Of a stretch of DNA of 64,000 nucleotides, positions 34,332 to 43,769 are shown in pieces. Made by a program: the position numbers and the translations under genes. The stretch comes from Daejeonella rubra (GTDB taxonomy: Bacteria > Bacteroidota > Bacteroidia > Sphingobacteriales > Sphingobacteriaceae): NCBI RefSeq assembly GCF_900103545.1, contig NZ_FNHH01000005.1, forward strand, positions 62,001 to 126,000, read 5' to 3'. Numbering within the stretch: position 1 is the first letter of the stretch; each line of letters begins with the position of its first letter. A model generated the notes under the pieces. It saw only the letters and a list, made by a program, of their open reading frames with translations. It did not search any database and was not told where the DNA came from.

Positions 34332-36179
34332 TTACTTTATTCTTATAAGGGCATAGCCATTGGCTGATATCAATTTCTTTTGATCGTTATAGTTCAGGTG
34401 ATTCCAGAGAATTTCCAGGGCTATGCCCTCTAATTCCAGGTTCTGAGTAAGCAATTTCCTTGAGACAGGCAATGTCTGTCCCTCAGGAAGCTCCTGCTTT
34501 TTCAGTTCCGCATCAAGCTTGTTTATCAGAGTATCCATTTGTAAATATTTGACCTCTGATCCGTATACAACCTTAAATCTGTTTTGATTTTGAACCTGTG
34601 AGATAAGCAACCTGGAACTATTGATCAGGCTCCTTGCCGAATCAGGGTATTGACTAACAGCTAACATAAAATCTGCCTTACTCAATGGAAGAAGCTCTAT
34701 ATTTTCAGCCTCAAACATATTATTCCCTAAATTTAGTTTTGAACCTGTTCGATCATCTGTTTTGAGGTTGAGATGCTTATACAGCCAATTCTTTTGATTA
34801 CTTCTTAATTCCCAGGTATCGGTCCTTGAATTTTTTTTCTTTGATCTGGTCAATAAAAGTAATGAATCTTCAACACTCTGAAGATCCTGATCAAGTACTG
34901 GGTTGAAACTTTTTAAACCATGATTATCCACCAGATAATCCACAATGTTCACCATCCTGAGCATATCTTCCTTTTCAGGAACATGCTTTAAAGTTTTGAT
35001 CTTTCCTCCTTCAACAGATTTGTATTTTTCAAACAGGAGACTAAGCTCATTAAGCTGTGAACGTCTGGATGTTTCAAAGGCTCCCTGCGGCCCATAGACT
35101 GATAAAATAGTCAGGATACAAAGGCTCAAAGGAATGATGGTGATATCATGGCTTTTTGAAATCAGGAAATAGGCGGTAATAAAGATTAACCATCCTGCCA
35201 GGATCATTAAAAAATAACGCTCCTCTGTAATGCCATAATCTATTATTCTGGCCAGAATGGCCCAGATCAATAATGAAATTAAGGGTATGAGAATATAATA
35301 AAAGCTCTGGCTGAATTTTTTCAGCCATTTATTCTCATCCAGATTCCTTACCGGGTAGATCAGTAGCAGGGACAATATCCCGAACACAGCATATCCCAAT
35401 ACCAGATTTGCAACAAGGCCCTTGGGAAGTTCCCATTCAATGAGGATCTTAGCCTCATAAGCGAGTAAAATTAAGGCATAAACTGTAGCAAGCGGAATAA
35501 GGACATATTGCGTAAATACCTTTAAACCTTTAGGATAACTCTTGTCCTCCTCCAGTAAATAAAGGTTTTCCGGAACGCCTGAAAGAAAAAATACTGTTTG
35601 AAACATTCCTACGATCCAGATCCACAGAATTGCGAATGTGTCCCAGTCAAATTTGAAATTGAACAGAAAGTTCATTGAGCCAATAGCCGCTGCAAGTCCC
35701 AGGAAAAGCACGGCACTGTACAGGCCCCCTGTTAAAAACCGCAGGAAAATTGTTTTATTAAACACCCAAAAAGCGTGGATATACCCGGAACCGGCGAAAG
35801 CAGAAAATGAAACAAGAAGATGAAATGAAAGGGCCAGCAATAAGAATTTCAGAATATCAGACTCCTGCTTGAGTGGGTCGAGGAGGAAAAATAAACCAAT
35901 ACATATAATTATTACCGCTGATCTTAATAAGTATTTTAGAGAATTTTTTATTGCCCTGCTTTCAGAAAACAAGGTTGCAGACAGGGATAATGACAGGCCC
36001 AAAACTGAAATAAGGATCAACCTTATAAAATAGCGTTCTGCTTCAAGTTTGAGATCAGCAATTTCAACTAAGATTGTGGCAGAAAGTGTACCTGTCAGGG
36101 CAAACAGGATTTCGAGCGGAAAACGTGTAAGAGCTTTTTTAGATGACTGGACAAGAGCCACTAAAGATGGGAATTTCAT
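34332..36179 (-). CDS. DUF4153 family integral membrane protein
   Basis: 615 residues. The first about 375 residues hold about 11-12 hydrophobic helices, starting near residue 24 (EILFALTGTLSATILVEI); the remaining 240 are soluble and contain repeated short beta-strand/helix segments. FPLEILFALTGT at the start is typical of DUF4153. Role unknown. It converges with the aldehyde dehydrogenase gene and lies 39 bp downstream of the response regulator gene on the same strand. Confidence 0.82.
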   Translation of the reverse strand: MKFPSLVALVQSSKKALTRFPLEILFALTGTLSATILVEIADLKLEAERYFIRLILISVLGLSLSLSATLFSESRAIKNSLKYLLRSAVIIICIGLFFLLDPLKQESDILKFLLLALSFHLLVSFSAFAGSGYIHAFWVFNKTIFLRFLTGGLYSAVLFLGLAAAIGSMNFLFNFKFDWDTFAILWIWIVGMFQTVFFLSGVPENLYLLEEDKSYPKGLKVFTQYVLIPLATVYALILLAYEAKILIEWELPKGLVANLVLGYAVFGILSLLLIYPVRNLDENKWLKKFSQSFYYILIPLISLLIWAILARIIDYGITEERYFLMILAGWLIFITAYFLISKSHDITIIPLSLCILTILSVYGPQGAFETSRRSQLNELSLLFEKYKSVEGGKIKTLKHVPEKEDMLRMVNIVDYLVDNHGLKSFNPVLDQDLQSVEDSLLLLTRSKKKNSRTDTWELRSNQKNWLYKHLNLKTDDRTGSKLNLGNNMFEAENIELLPLSKADFMLAVSQYPDSARSLINSSRLLISQVQNQNRFKVVYGSEVKYLQMDTLINKLDAELKKQELPEGQTLPVSRKLLTQNLELEGIALEILWNHLNYNDQKKLISANGYALIRIK

Positions 36180-36218
36180 AAGCAGTCTTTTACCGAATAT
36201 ACAGAAATCAGATCAATT

Positions 36219-36914
36219 TTAGCTAACCAGAAGCTTATATCCTTTTCCATGCACATTGATTATTTCTACCTTCGGATCCTCTTTTAAATACTTGCGCAAT
36301 TTGCTCAGAAATACATCCATACTCCGGCCGTTGAAGTAATTATCATCATGCCAGATAGATAATAATGCCTCTTCCCTGGTTAAAACCTCGTTTTTCTTCA
36401 GGCACAATAAGCGCAGGAGTTCAGCCTCTTTGGTCGAAACCTTTTGCTGAGAATCACCATTGGTTATCAACTGAGCGGTATAATCGAACTTATAATTTCC
36501 GATCTCGAATTTTGAAGGCAGGTCTGAAGCTTCTGTCTTTGCCGGTTCACTTACTCTTTTCAGCAGAGCATTAATTCGCAAAAGAAGTTCCTCGATCCTG
36601 AATGGCTTGGTAATATAGTCGTCACCTCCCAGATTATAAGCTTCGGCTTTATCCTCTATCATGGCCTTTGCAGTTGCAAAAATGATCGGAATGCCGGGAT
36701 TTATGCGTCGTATTTCTTTGCCCAGCGTAAATCCATCCTTTTTGGGCATCATCACATCAAATATGCAGATATCAAAATGCTCTTTGGTGAAAACCCTGAA
36801 AGCCTCTTCTCCATCATGACAAAGGACCACCTCAAATTTTCCCTTCAACTGAAGGTAATCCTGTAAAAGCATACCCAGATTCGGGTCATCTTCGGCTAAT
36901 AAAATTCTTTTCAT
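36219..36914 (-). CDS. OmpR/PhoB-family response regulator
   Basis: 231 residues. Receiver domain with acidic pocket (AEDD), phospho-acceptor D53 (CIFDVMMPKKDG), the Thr/Ala switch (FATAKA) and the Lys in DDYITKPF; then a winged-helix DNA-binding domain (about 135-230: VSTKEAELLRLLCLKKNEVLTREEALLSIW, NGRSMDVFLSKLRKYL). It is paired with the kinase gene 55 bp upstream on the same strand, resembling the RprY/RprX systems of Bacteroidota. Its targets may include the divergent secreted-protein gene. Confidence 0.95.
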   Translation of the reverse strand: MKRILLAEDDPNLGMLLQDYLQLKGKFEVVLCHDGEEAFRVFTKEHFDICIFDVMMPKKDGFTLGKEIRRINPGIPIIFATAKAMIEDKAEAYNLGGDDYITKPFRIEELLLRINALLKRVSEPAKTEASDLPSKFEIGNYKFDYTAQLITNGDSQQKVSTKEAELLRLLCLKKNEVLTREEALLSIWHDDNYFNGRSMDVFLSKLRKYLKEDPKVEIINVHGKGYKLLVS

Positions 36915-36969
36915 ATGGAGGTCCCGGAAAGGGAAAACTATTTTGTTAAAAAAGGCAATTGCAGCAATA

Positions 36970-38802
36970 TTATGCTACTGATTTCAGGGGAAGACTGATC
37001 TCAAACTCAGAACCCACATCTTTTTCACTTTTTACTTTGATCGTTCCATTCAGATTTTTAATTATATTATTCACATAACTCAAGCCCAGGCCAAATCCCT
37101 TTACATCATGCAGATTACCTGTCGGGATGCGATAAAACTGGTCAAATATTTTTGATAGTTGATCCTTGCTCATTCCTATCCCCCTATCAGCCACCCTGAT
37201 AATCAGATTTCTGCCTGAGCTAAATGTACTGATCTTTATCTGAGGATTCTCCGGACTGTATTTATTGGCATTATCCAATAAGTTGAAAATCACATTTGAT
37301 AAATGCAGCTCATCACCCATTACAATAGCCCGGCTTGCACTCAGATCAAGTTCAATGCTTGCATTACGTTTTTGAAGCTGTAAAGACATGCTGTCAACTA
37401 TTGCAGCAAGAAGATCATTCATCTCAACTTCTTTATGCTCAAGTTTCAGATCACCCTTTTCAATTTTAGCGATGTTCAATACCCGTTCGATATGGCTTCC
37501 CAAACGAACATTCTCATCATAAATAATATTGGCAAGGCGGTCAATACTTCTTTTATCAGAGGCAAGTTCGGGATCCTTCAATGCCTCACTTGCGATCATA
37601 ATTGTTGCCACCGGAGTTTTAAACTCATGTGTCATATTATTGATGAAATCCGTTTTCATTTCAGAGATCTTTTTCTGCATCAGGATAGAATGGATGGTAT
37701 AACCGAAGCTAAAGATCAGTATCAGTAATAAGCCGCCCGAAAGGCCCATCATCGCTGTCAGGTTGGAAAGAATAATATTGTTTTTATCAGGAAAGGTGAT
37801 GGTCAGCATCCCTGAATCGCGAATCATATCTTTAGGAAAAAGAGGGGTCTCATAACTATTGGAAGGCAAAAATTCTGCGCGGTTGGAAGCACGGGTAAAA
37901 ATGACAGAATCCCGCTTCGCAGATGTTACTTTATACTCATATTCACTGAAAATTGAAAGATTTCTTAATTCAGAACGTAGCATAGAATCGAGTGTTTGAG
38001 GATGTACCCGTTTATTCAGGGGAACATTTACTTCACGGTACTCCTGATAAAGATCCTTGAATACCTCTTCCTTATTATCTTTACCCTCTGCAAAATATTG
38101 CTTCACCTTCTGAACGGTATTGTCTTTTTCAGTCTCAGCTTCATGACGTACTAAATTTTTCATTCTTGGCCTGGGGATAGTCCGTAAAAAAGTGCCCTCC
38201 ACAGGGTCAAAAACAATATATTGAGTAACAGAATCAGGCAAAACAGTATTCCCGCCCAGTACATTCCCATTTAATGCTCTTGTTATAGTTCGCCTGGTTT
38301 GTTCATGGATCTGTCCGAAAGCATCTTCCACCTGATATACATCAACCTGGAAATTGTATTTAAGATCCTTTAACTCAGACTGGCTCACTACATCATTGAA
38401 TGATAGCACATTAGGATAGCGCGCCCGGAGCATACTGTCTCTTAACCTGAAAATACTGTCGGCCTTTCTTTGTTCTGTTAACAAATAATTGGCATCTGAA
38501 AGCCTTGGCCTTCTTCTTTGTATTTTTCGGGGCCTTTCAGGTGCCGATACAAGTTTTGGTGAAATTTCAGCTCTTACAGGGGGTGGAAGTGCAATAAAAG
38601 CAGCTTTTTTTTCCAAAAAACTGTTCGCATCCCTTTTGGCCAATCGATCTACTACATTATTGAGCGCCTCATGTACAGACTGATCGAACAAGCGCGACTG
38701 TAACTGGTATGATTGTCTGAAAAAATACCATTGCATGCCCATTACTCCAAGCAATGCAATTGTCATTAATCCAATAATTAAACTGATACTTTTTCTTTTC
38801 AT
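36970..38802 (-). CDS. Sensor histidine kinase, cognate of the adjacent regulator
   Basis: 610 residues. One helix near the N-terminus (about 7-28), a large periplasmic domain (about 30-350), a second helix (about 352-378), then HisKA with H392 (NNMTHEFKTPVATIM) and a HATPase domain (VIFNLLDNANKYS; VADRGIGMSKDQL; GFGLGLSYVNNI). The kinase has no HAMP or PAS obvious. The genes are arranged kinase then regulator on the minus strand and divergent from the secreted protein at 38984. RprX-like, signal unknown. Confidence 0.93.
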   Translation of the reverse strand: MKRKSISLIIGLMTIALLGVMGMQWYFFRQSYQLQSRLFDQSVHEALNNVVDRLAKRDANSFLEKKAAFIALPPPVRAEISPKLVSAPERPRKIQRRRPRLSDANYLLTEQRKADSIFRLRDSMLRARYPNVLSFNDVVSQSELKDLKYNFQVDVYQVEDAFGQIHEQTRRTITRALNGNVLGGNTVLPDSVTQYIVFDPVEGTFLRTIPRPRMKNLVRHEAETEKDNTVQKVKQYFAEGKDNKEEVFKDLYQEYREVNVPLNKRVHPQTLDSMLRSELRNLSIFSEYEYKVTSAKRDSVIFTRASNRAEFLPSNSYETPLFPKDMIRDSGMLTITFPDKNNIILSNLTAMMGLSGGLLLILIFSFGYTIHSILMQKKISEMKTDFINNMTHEFKTPVATIMIASEALKDPELASDKRSIDRLANIIYDENVRLGSHIERVLNIAKIEKGDLKLEHKEVEMNDLLAAIVDSMSLQLQKRNASIELDLSASRAIVMGDELHLSNVIFNLLDNANKYSPENPQIKISTFSSGRNLIIRVADRGIGMSKDQLSKIFDQFYRIPTGNLHDVKGFGLGLSYVNNIIKNLNGTIKVKSEKDVGSEFEISLPLKSVA

Positions 38803-38842
38803 ACCATCACAAAAATACGCAACATGCTCTATGTCAATTTAC

Positions 38843-38871
38843 TTTTAACATATTTTAACAAAGCATTAACA
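38843..38871. repeat. Triple TTAACA direct repeat in the divergent promoter region
   Basis: TTAACA occurs at 38845-38850, 38855-38860 and 38866-38871 (periods 10 and 11 bp; first two copies are identical TTTTAACA octamers). This helical-turn spacing is typical for tandem binding of OmpR/PhoB-type regulators. It lies between the kinase start (38802) and the secreted-protein start (38984). Confidence 0.5.
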
Positions 38872-38983
38872 AAATCATTGTATTCAGGCATATATTTTTG
38901 TCTAAAGAAATAATTTAAACCGATTTAATCTTCCTTTGATATAGTCAAACTAAATTCATCCATATTATAAAACCAAAATAATC

Positions 38984-39943
38984 ATGAAAAAGTATATTCT
39001 TAATCCCCACTTGCTTCTGATGGGTTTTTTCGTCCTGATCATCATCAGTTCAGGATCATCTGTTAAAGCTCAGGTTGATAAAAAGATGACCAGAAGCATC
39101 ATTATCAGTAATGGGGATACCATTGTGAATGGTAAAAAGATGAGTGAAGCTGATAAGAAAGAGCGTATCCGACTCAGAGAAGAATTTAATGAGATGGAGG
39201 GTAAAGCTAAAGGACCTGGCGGACAAAACGAAGAACGGGTAATAATCAGAAGAAGAAATAGTGGAGAAGAGCCACCCGTTTTAAACTGGAACGATGGAAA
39301 ACAGCAGGAATTTGAATTCAGATTTGATAATAAAATGCCGGGGGGTGTACATGTTTTCAAGTTCGATGGCAATGAGATCAATGTTGATACACTTATGAAA
39401 GGGTTTAATTTCAAAATGGATGGTTTGGATAGTAATTTAAGGAAGCGGATCATTACCATGCACAGAAACTTCGATACAACAAAAGAACCCAGGATGAGTG
39501 GAAGAATTGCTCCGCCAATGGTTTTTGAAAGACGCATGATGCCCGGAACAGAGGAAAGAAATAATGTATCTTCCTTTAACTACAATCATATTGATAAGGA
39601 TGGCATTCCAAGCCGTATGAACATCCGCATAAGCGATGCTGAGAAAGAGCAGTTAAAGAAGATAACGGGAAGTGAAAGCCTGACGACTGTATTGGAGGTA
39701 GAAGACCTCACACTTTTCCCTAATTTCTCTAACGGTAAACTTGGGCTTTCATTCAATATGGAGAGTCGCGGTGCTGTTAAAATAAAGATCTTAGACAGCC
39801 AGCTTAATCAGATTTATGCCGATGAAGCCGCAAACTTTACAGGAAATTATATGAAGCAGATCGATTTGCCTAAAAATGGCATTTACTATATCAGCATCAA
39901 ACAGAATACCGGGTGGTTTGTGAGAAAACTGATTAAAAACTAA
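38984..39943 (+). CDS. Secreted protein with T9SS type A sorting tail
   Basis: 319 residues: a signal peptide (about 1-29, ending VKAQ), a charged region rich in R/E/K (about 40-230) and a C-terminal domain of about 80 residues typical of type IX secretion cargo (TLFPNFSNGKLGLSFNM ... AVKIKILDSQLNQIYADE ... GIYYISIKQN ... VRKLIKN). FPNFSNG departs from the FPNPSNG consensus by one residue. No enzyme motif is seen in the central part. It is divergent from the two-component kinase and is probably a regulated target of it (inference). Confidence 0.85.
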   Translation: MKKYILNPHLLLMGFFVLIIISSGSSVKAQVDKKMTRSIIISNGDTIVNGKKMSEADKKERIRLREEFNEMEGKAKGPGGQNEERVIIRRRNSGEEPPVLNWNDGKQQEFEFRFDNKMPGGVHVFKFDGNEINVDTLMKGFNFKMDGLDSNLRKRIITMHRNFDTTKEPRMSGRIAPPMVFERRMMPGTEERNNVSSFNYNHIDKDGIPSRMNIRISDAEKEQLKKITGSESLTTVLEVEDLTLFPNFSNGKLGLSFNMESRGAVKIKILDSQLNQIYADEAANFTGNYMKQIDLPKNGIYYISIKQNTGWFVRKLIKN

Positions 39944-39963
39944 TTGTTTATGTGAGAATCAGA

Positions 39964-39994
39964 AAGCCCCGTCCCTTTATTGGGAACGGGGCTT
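39964..39994. terminator. Hairpin terminator between convergent genes
   Basis: A stem AAGCCCCGT-CCC / GGGA-ACGGGGCTT with a 6-nt loop, between two convergent genes. T-runs are short on either side, so efficiency is uncertain. Confidence 0.75.
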
Positions 39995-40016
39995 CTGAAT
40001 TTAAATATCATCCTAA

Positions 40017-40385
40017 TTAGAAAGGCAGATCATCATCATCACCAGGAGCTGCACTGATATCAACCGGAGTTGCATATTCAGGAGCTGCAGATGCACCATC
40101 AGCTGCGCCAAGCGGTGTTAATCTCCAAACAGAAAGGGTATTAAAATAAGAGGTCTTACCTGTTTTATCTGTCCAGGGACGTCCGCGAAGATTAAAAAAC
40201 AATTCAACATTGTCGCCAACTTTAATATTGTCAAACAGGTTAACCTTATCCTGCACTGCTTCAAACTTCACATATTCCGGATAGGTAGGATTCTCTGCGT
40301 ATTCCAGTATAAGCTCACGTTTTTTGAACTTTTCACTCACTGTAATTACCTGTGAGATTTCATGTACTTTTCCTTTAACTTCCAT
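40017..40385 (-). CDS. DUF3127 protein (OB-fold type) with SSB-like acidic tail
   Basis: 122 residues. The first 90 match DUF3127 (VKGKVHEISQVITVSEKFKKREL; GDNVELFFNLRGRPWTDKTGKTSYFNTLSVWRL), an OB-fold type. The C-terminus ends DDDDLPF, which resembles the acidic DDDIPF tail by which single-strand-binding protein recruits partners. It is possibly a DNA-metabolism factor, inferred only from fold and tail. Monocistronic. Confidence 0.85.
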   Translation of the reverse strand: MEVKGKVHEISQVITVSEKFKKRELILEYAENPTYPEYVKFEAVQDKVNLFDNIKVGDNVELFFNLRGRPWTDKTGKTSYFNTLSVWRLTPLGAADGASAAPEYATPVDISAAPGDDDDLPF

Positions 40386-40528
40386 TGTATTTATCTATTT
40401 ATGAACGAACTCTATTCTTTATTTCCTGAAGCTGATCAGGAAAGTATGCAACACAAAACTATCGTCGGATACAATTTGTAAAAGTATAAAATTCAGGCAA
40501 TTTTTAATTGTTAACTTCGCAAATTATT

Positions 40529-41704
40529 ATGCAAGTTTTCCACACAAAAAGTAAGATCATCATTACCTGCAACAATCGCTTATCAGCGTATCTGCAGCAG
40601 GAGGTTGAAGCCCTTGGTTATAAAATTACCAGGACATTCTCCACCGGCCTTGAACTGGAAGGTACCTTAAATGATTGTATTCCATTAAATCTTAACCTGC
40701 GCTGCGCAAGTCAGGTTTTATATTCAATAAAGACCTTCACGGCAGAAAATCCTGCCCGGCTTTACAAAGAACTGCTTGAAATAGCATGGGAAGAGCTGAT
40801 CGATTTTACAGGTTATTTTTCTGTCACTTCTACAGTAGATAATGAAACGATCACTACTCCTCTTTTTGCAAACCTGAAAGTGAAGGATGCAATTGTTGAC
40901 CGCATCAAAGAGAAAAAGGAGATCAGGCCCAATACCGGCCCCGAAGCAAACAAAGCGGTGATCCACCTGTACTGGAAAGAGAATGATGCGGAGATATTTA
41001 TTGATACCTCGGGCGAAACGCTTGCCAAACATGGTTACCGAAAAATTCCTGGAAAAGCACCAATGCTTGAAGCATTGGCAGCGGGAACGATCATGGCAAC
41101 GGGATGGGATAAGAAAAGCCCCTTTGTTGTACCTATGTGCGGATCAGGTACCTTAGCGATAGAAGCAGCACTGCTTGCCTGCGATAAAACTCCGGGCTTG
41201 TTCCGTATGAATTATGGCTTTATGCATATCCTGGGATATGAAGAAGAAGTGTTCTTCGCAGAAAGACGTAAACTAAAGGATCAGGCTAAACGGGAAATTG
41301 ATTTCAGGATCGTGGCAACGGATATTTCTGAAGATGCCGTTGATATTTCCATTAAAAATGCACGTACTGCAGGGGTTGATCATTTGATTGATTTTTCTGT
41401 TTGTGATTTTGCAGATACTGTTGTTCCGGAAGGCCCTGGAGTCGTTATGTTCAATCCGGAATATGGTGAAAGACTGGGTGTTCATTCGAAGCTGGAAGCA
41501 ACCTATAAACGTATCGGTGATTTTATGAAGCAGAAATGCAAGGGATATCGCGGTTATATTTTTACTGGAAATCCTGATCTGGCAAAAAAGATCGGACTCC
41601 GGGCTGATCGAAGGATCGAGTTCTATAATGGTAAACTGGACTGCAGATTATTGGAATACGAGTTATATGAAGGTAGTAAAAGAGAGCCCAAAGCTGCCGA
41701 ATAG
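40529..41704 (+). CDS. THUMP-domain class I methyltransferase (RlmL/YpsC-like)
   Basis: 391 residues from the ATG at 40529. A THUMP RNA-binding region (about 50-155) precedes a Rossmann methyltransferase domain. SAM-binding region PMCGSGTLAIEAALLA; catalytic-type motif FNPEYGERLG in place of NPPY, with the second P replaced by E. Probably makes m2G in 23S rRNA. An upstream TTG (40508) is disfavoured. Overlaps the HD-protein gene by 38 bases. Confidence 0.88.
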   Translation: MQVFHTKSKIIITCNNRLSAYLQQEVEALGYKITRTFSTGLELEGTLNDCIPLNLNLRCASQVLYSIKTFTAENPARLYKELLEIAWEELIDFTGYFSVTSTVDNETITTPLFANLKVKDAIVDRIKEKKEIRPNTGPEANKAVIHLYWKENDAEIFIDTSGETLAKHGYRKIPGKAPMLEALAAGTIMATGWDKKSPFVVPMCGSGTLAIEAALLACDKTPGLFRMNYGFMHILGYEEEVFFAERRKLKDQAKREIDFRIVATDISEDAVDISIKNARTAGVDHLIDFSVCDFADTVVPEGPGVVMFNPEYGERLGVHSKLEATYKRIGDFMKQKCKGYRGYIFTGNPDLAKKIGLRADRRIEFYNGKLDCRLLEYELYEGSKREPKAAE

Positions 41705-42347
41705 GGAACTTATTAGTCAGACTGTACAGTTTGTTAAGCAAACCCTGCAAGGTGCAGAAAGCGGACATGACTGGTGGCATATTCAGCGGGTATGGAACAA
41801 TGCGATCCTGATCTCAAATACTGAACAGGCAGATACCTTTATAATTGAACTTGCCGCCCTGCTTCATGATATTGCAGATAGTAAGTTCCATGACGGGGAT
41901 GAAGAGATCGGTCCGCAGAAAGCAGGCGAATTTCTAAAATCTATAGGAATAGAAGATTCCATTATCATACATATTCAACGGATCATTCGGAATATGTCAT
42001 TCAAGGCAAGTCTTGGCCAGATAGATTTCCATTCCAAAGAGATGGAAGTAGTACAGGATGCAGACCGGCTTGATGCTATTGGTGCTATAGGAATAGCGAG
42101 GGCATTCACCTACGGCGGATTCAAAAACAGAGAATTATACAATCCGGAAATACCTCCTGCTTTGAACATGAACAAGGAGGAATACAAGAAATCTGAAGCC
42201 CCAACGATCAATCACTTTTACGAAAAGCTTCTTTTGTTAAAAGATAAAATGAATACAGAAACAGGCCTGAGAATCGCAGAAGAGCGACATCAGTTTATGC
42301 TTACTTACCTTGAACAGTTTTATAATGAGTGGAATGGAGAACAATAA
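41667..42347 (+). CDS. HD-domain phosphohydrolase
   Basis: 226 residues from the ATG at 41667, which lies inside the end of the methyltransferase gene; an in-frame GTG at 41628 is less likely. HD motifs: SGHDWWHIQRVW (His), LAALLHDIADSKFHDG (His-Asp), and VVQDADRLDAIGAIGIARAF (Asp). The layout matches bacterial YedJ/YpgQ-type nucleotide phosphohydrolases. Substrate unknown. It is co-transcribed with the neighbours on each side by overlap. Confidence 0.9.
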   Translation: MKVVKESPKLPNRELISQTVQFVKQTLQGAESGHDWWHIQRVWNNAILISNTEQADTFIIELAALLHDIADSKFHDGDEEIGPQKAGEFLKSIGIEDSIIIHIQRIIRNMSFKASLGQIDFHSKEMEVVQDADRLDAIGAIGIARAFTYGGFKNRELYNPEIPPALNMNKEEYKKSEAPTINHFYEKLLLLKDKMNTETGLRIAEERHQFMLTYLEQFYNEWNGEQ

Positions 42348-42777
42348 CAGCTTTAATTATTTTGCTTATGCCAGCAACTTGAAAAAAAGTATTCTGGAGC
42401 AAAGAACAGGAAGTAAAATTCAAAACTATCTTCAGGGCAGACTTCTGGATTATGGCTTTCGCTTTAATGTTAAAAATGCTGATGGAACTGCAAGAGCAAA
42501 TATTATTGTTTCTGAATCTGAAGATGTATTTGGAGCTATTTACGAGATTGATAATAAGTATAAAGAGACACTTCTCTCTACTGAACCAGGCTATCGACTG
42601 ATCAATGTTACCATAGAAACTGAAACAGGTAATGTTCCGGCTTTTACATTTATATCTGATAATGACGATGAGAATATTTATCCATCAAAAGACTATTTAA
42701 AAAGTATTACCGAAGGAGCTAAAGAACATAAACTACCTCAGGAATACCTTGAGTTTGTAGTTTCCATGTCTAAATAA
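42325..42777 (+). CDS. Gamma-glutamylcyclotransferase-like protein
   Basis: About 150 residues. FNYFAYASNLKKSIL near the N-terminus is the GGCT-fold substrate loop (YGSNL in most members, here YASNL), followed by FGAIYEID with the strand preceding the usual catalytic Glu. Two in-frame ATG codons (42325 and 42334) are both possible starts. The gene overlaps the HD gene by 23 bases. It may cleave gamma-glutamyl compounds or act as an AIG2-like protein. The 3' end overlaps the convergent UbiA gene by 8 bases. Confidence 0.82.
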   Translation: MSGMENNNSFNYFAYASNLKKSILEQRTGSKIQNYLQGRLLDYGFRFNVKNADGTARANIIVSESEDVFGAIYEIDNKYKETLLSTEPGYRLINVTIETETGNVPAFTFISDNDDENIYPSKDYLKSITEGAKEHKLPQEYLEFVVSMSK

Positions 42778-43654
42778 TATTCAATAAGCCAAAATAGATC
42801 AGCATCGAGATACTGCTCAGGAGTGTCATTCGCGACATGTTCTTAAAATTTGCATAGGATGGGTCGCTGTAAACCGCAGAAAACCAATTGGCAAACAGGA
42901 TAAAAACCGGTGAAGCAATGATAAGAAACAACCAGAAGTAATTGATCATTTCTAATCTATCCCAATAAAAATAAAGCAGAATAGCAGAAAGCAGGAATAG
43001 AACTGCAGAGAAATAAAAAGAACCCCGGATCCCTAAGACAATACTCAGGGTTATATCTCCTCTTTTTGAATCTTCTTCATGCTGATAAACCTGCGTAAGC
43101 GGATAAGTAGCTCCGATGAGGCAGGAACAGATCAATCCGGCAAGCGTAAAATTTAAATTCCATCCCGCCAGTGTATCAAGCCCTGATATCGAAACGTAGG
43201 TGCTACAGTATACAAAAGCTCCCTGAAAAATAAATACGATCAAAAAGCTTATGACAGGATATTTTTTAAACCTGAATGCGGGATGGCTGTACATCTTAGA
43301 AATCACTCCGTAGATAAGCACTGCAAGAAATAAGATCCACCCAACAAATAATGAGAGTATTAAGGCTAAAAGATCAAGAAAAAGGGAGAAATAATAAAGG
43401 CTTTTATCAACTTTTGGTGGCTTTTCTATAAGCGCAATACTTCCTTCATCCTTATCAAAATAACTGTTGTAACCATTGCTGGCAGGATAAACCAATAAAT
43501 GCCAAATGATGAATGTCAAAATTGTATCCTGCAAATTGATCTGCGGCACCTGAGAGAGTGCAAACAGAAAGACGGGCATCAGAAAGACAGAAAACAAAAT
43601 GCGCAAATGCACTAAAGCAGATGCACTTGGAAAAATATTCCTGATAAAATTCAT
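42770..43654 (-). CDS. UbiA-family prenyltransferase-like membrane protein
   Basis: 294 residues, about eight helices. The first aspartate-rich motif is NGYNSYFDKDEGSI and the second YPLTQVYQHEEDSKRGD, both with spacing of the UbiA family that binds prenyl diphosphate with Mg. The family prenylates aromatic rings in membrane lipid and quinone biosynthesis. It is divergent from the type III polyketide synthase operon across 115 bp and could prenylate or otherwise modify that product (inference from position). Confidence 0.85.
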   Translation of the reverse strand: MNFIRNIFPSASALVHLRILFSVFLMPVFLFALSQVPQINLQDTILTFIIWHLLVYPASNGYNSYFDKDEGSIALIEKPPKVDKSLYYFSLFLDLLALILSLFVGWILFLAVLIYGVISKMYSHPAFRFKKYPVISFLIVFIFQGAFVYCSTYVSISGLDTLAGWNLNFTLAGLICSCLIGATYPLTQVYQHEEDSKRGDITLSIVLGIRGSFYFSAVLFLLSAILLYFYWDRLEMINYFWLFLIIASPVFILFANWFSAVYSDPSYANFKNMSRMTLLSSISMLIYFGLLNII

Positions 43655-43769
43655 TCACTAAAATAACATTTAATAAGCCAATTGGTTAAACTATAATATG
43701 GATCATTATAATTGCTTATCAATTAATGATTAAATCCAGAAAGAGAAAAATTTAGTATTTTACTGAATT

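Noticed and set aside
38810..38817. TATTTTTG on the minus strand just before the two-component kinase start
   Set aside because: It matches TAnnTTTG but is only 7 nt from the start codon and lies in AT-rich sequence, so it was not called as a promoter.
39070..39537. Minus-strand open frame of 155 codons
   Set aside because: Antisense to the T9SS-tailed gene, which has a signal peptide and a sorting tail. The opposing frame has biased low-complexity composition and no motif.
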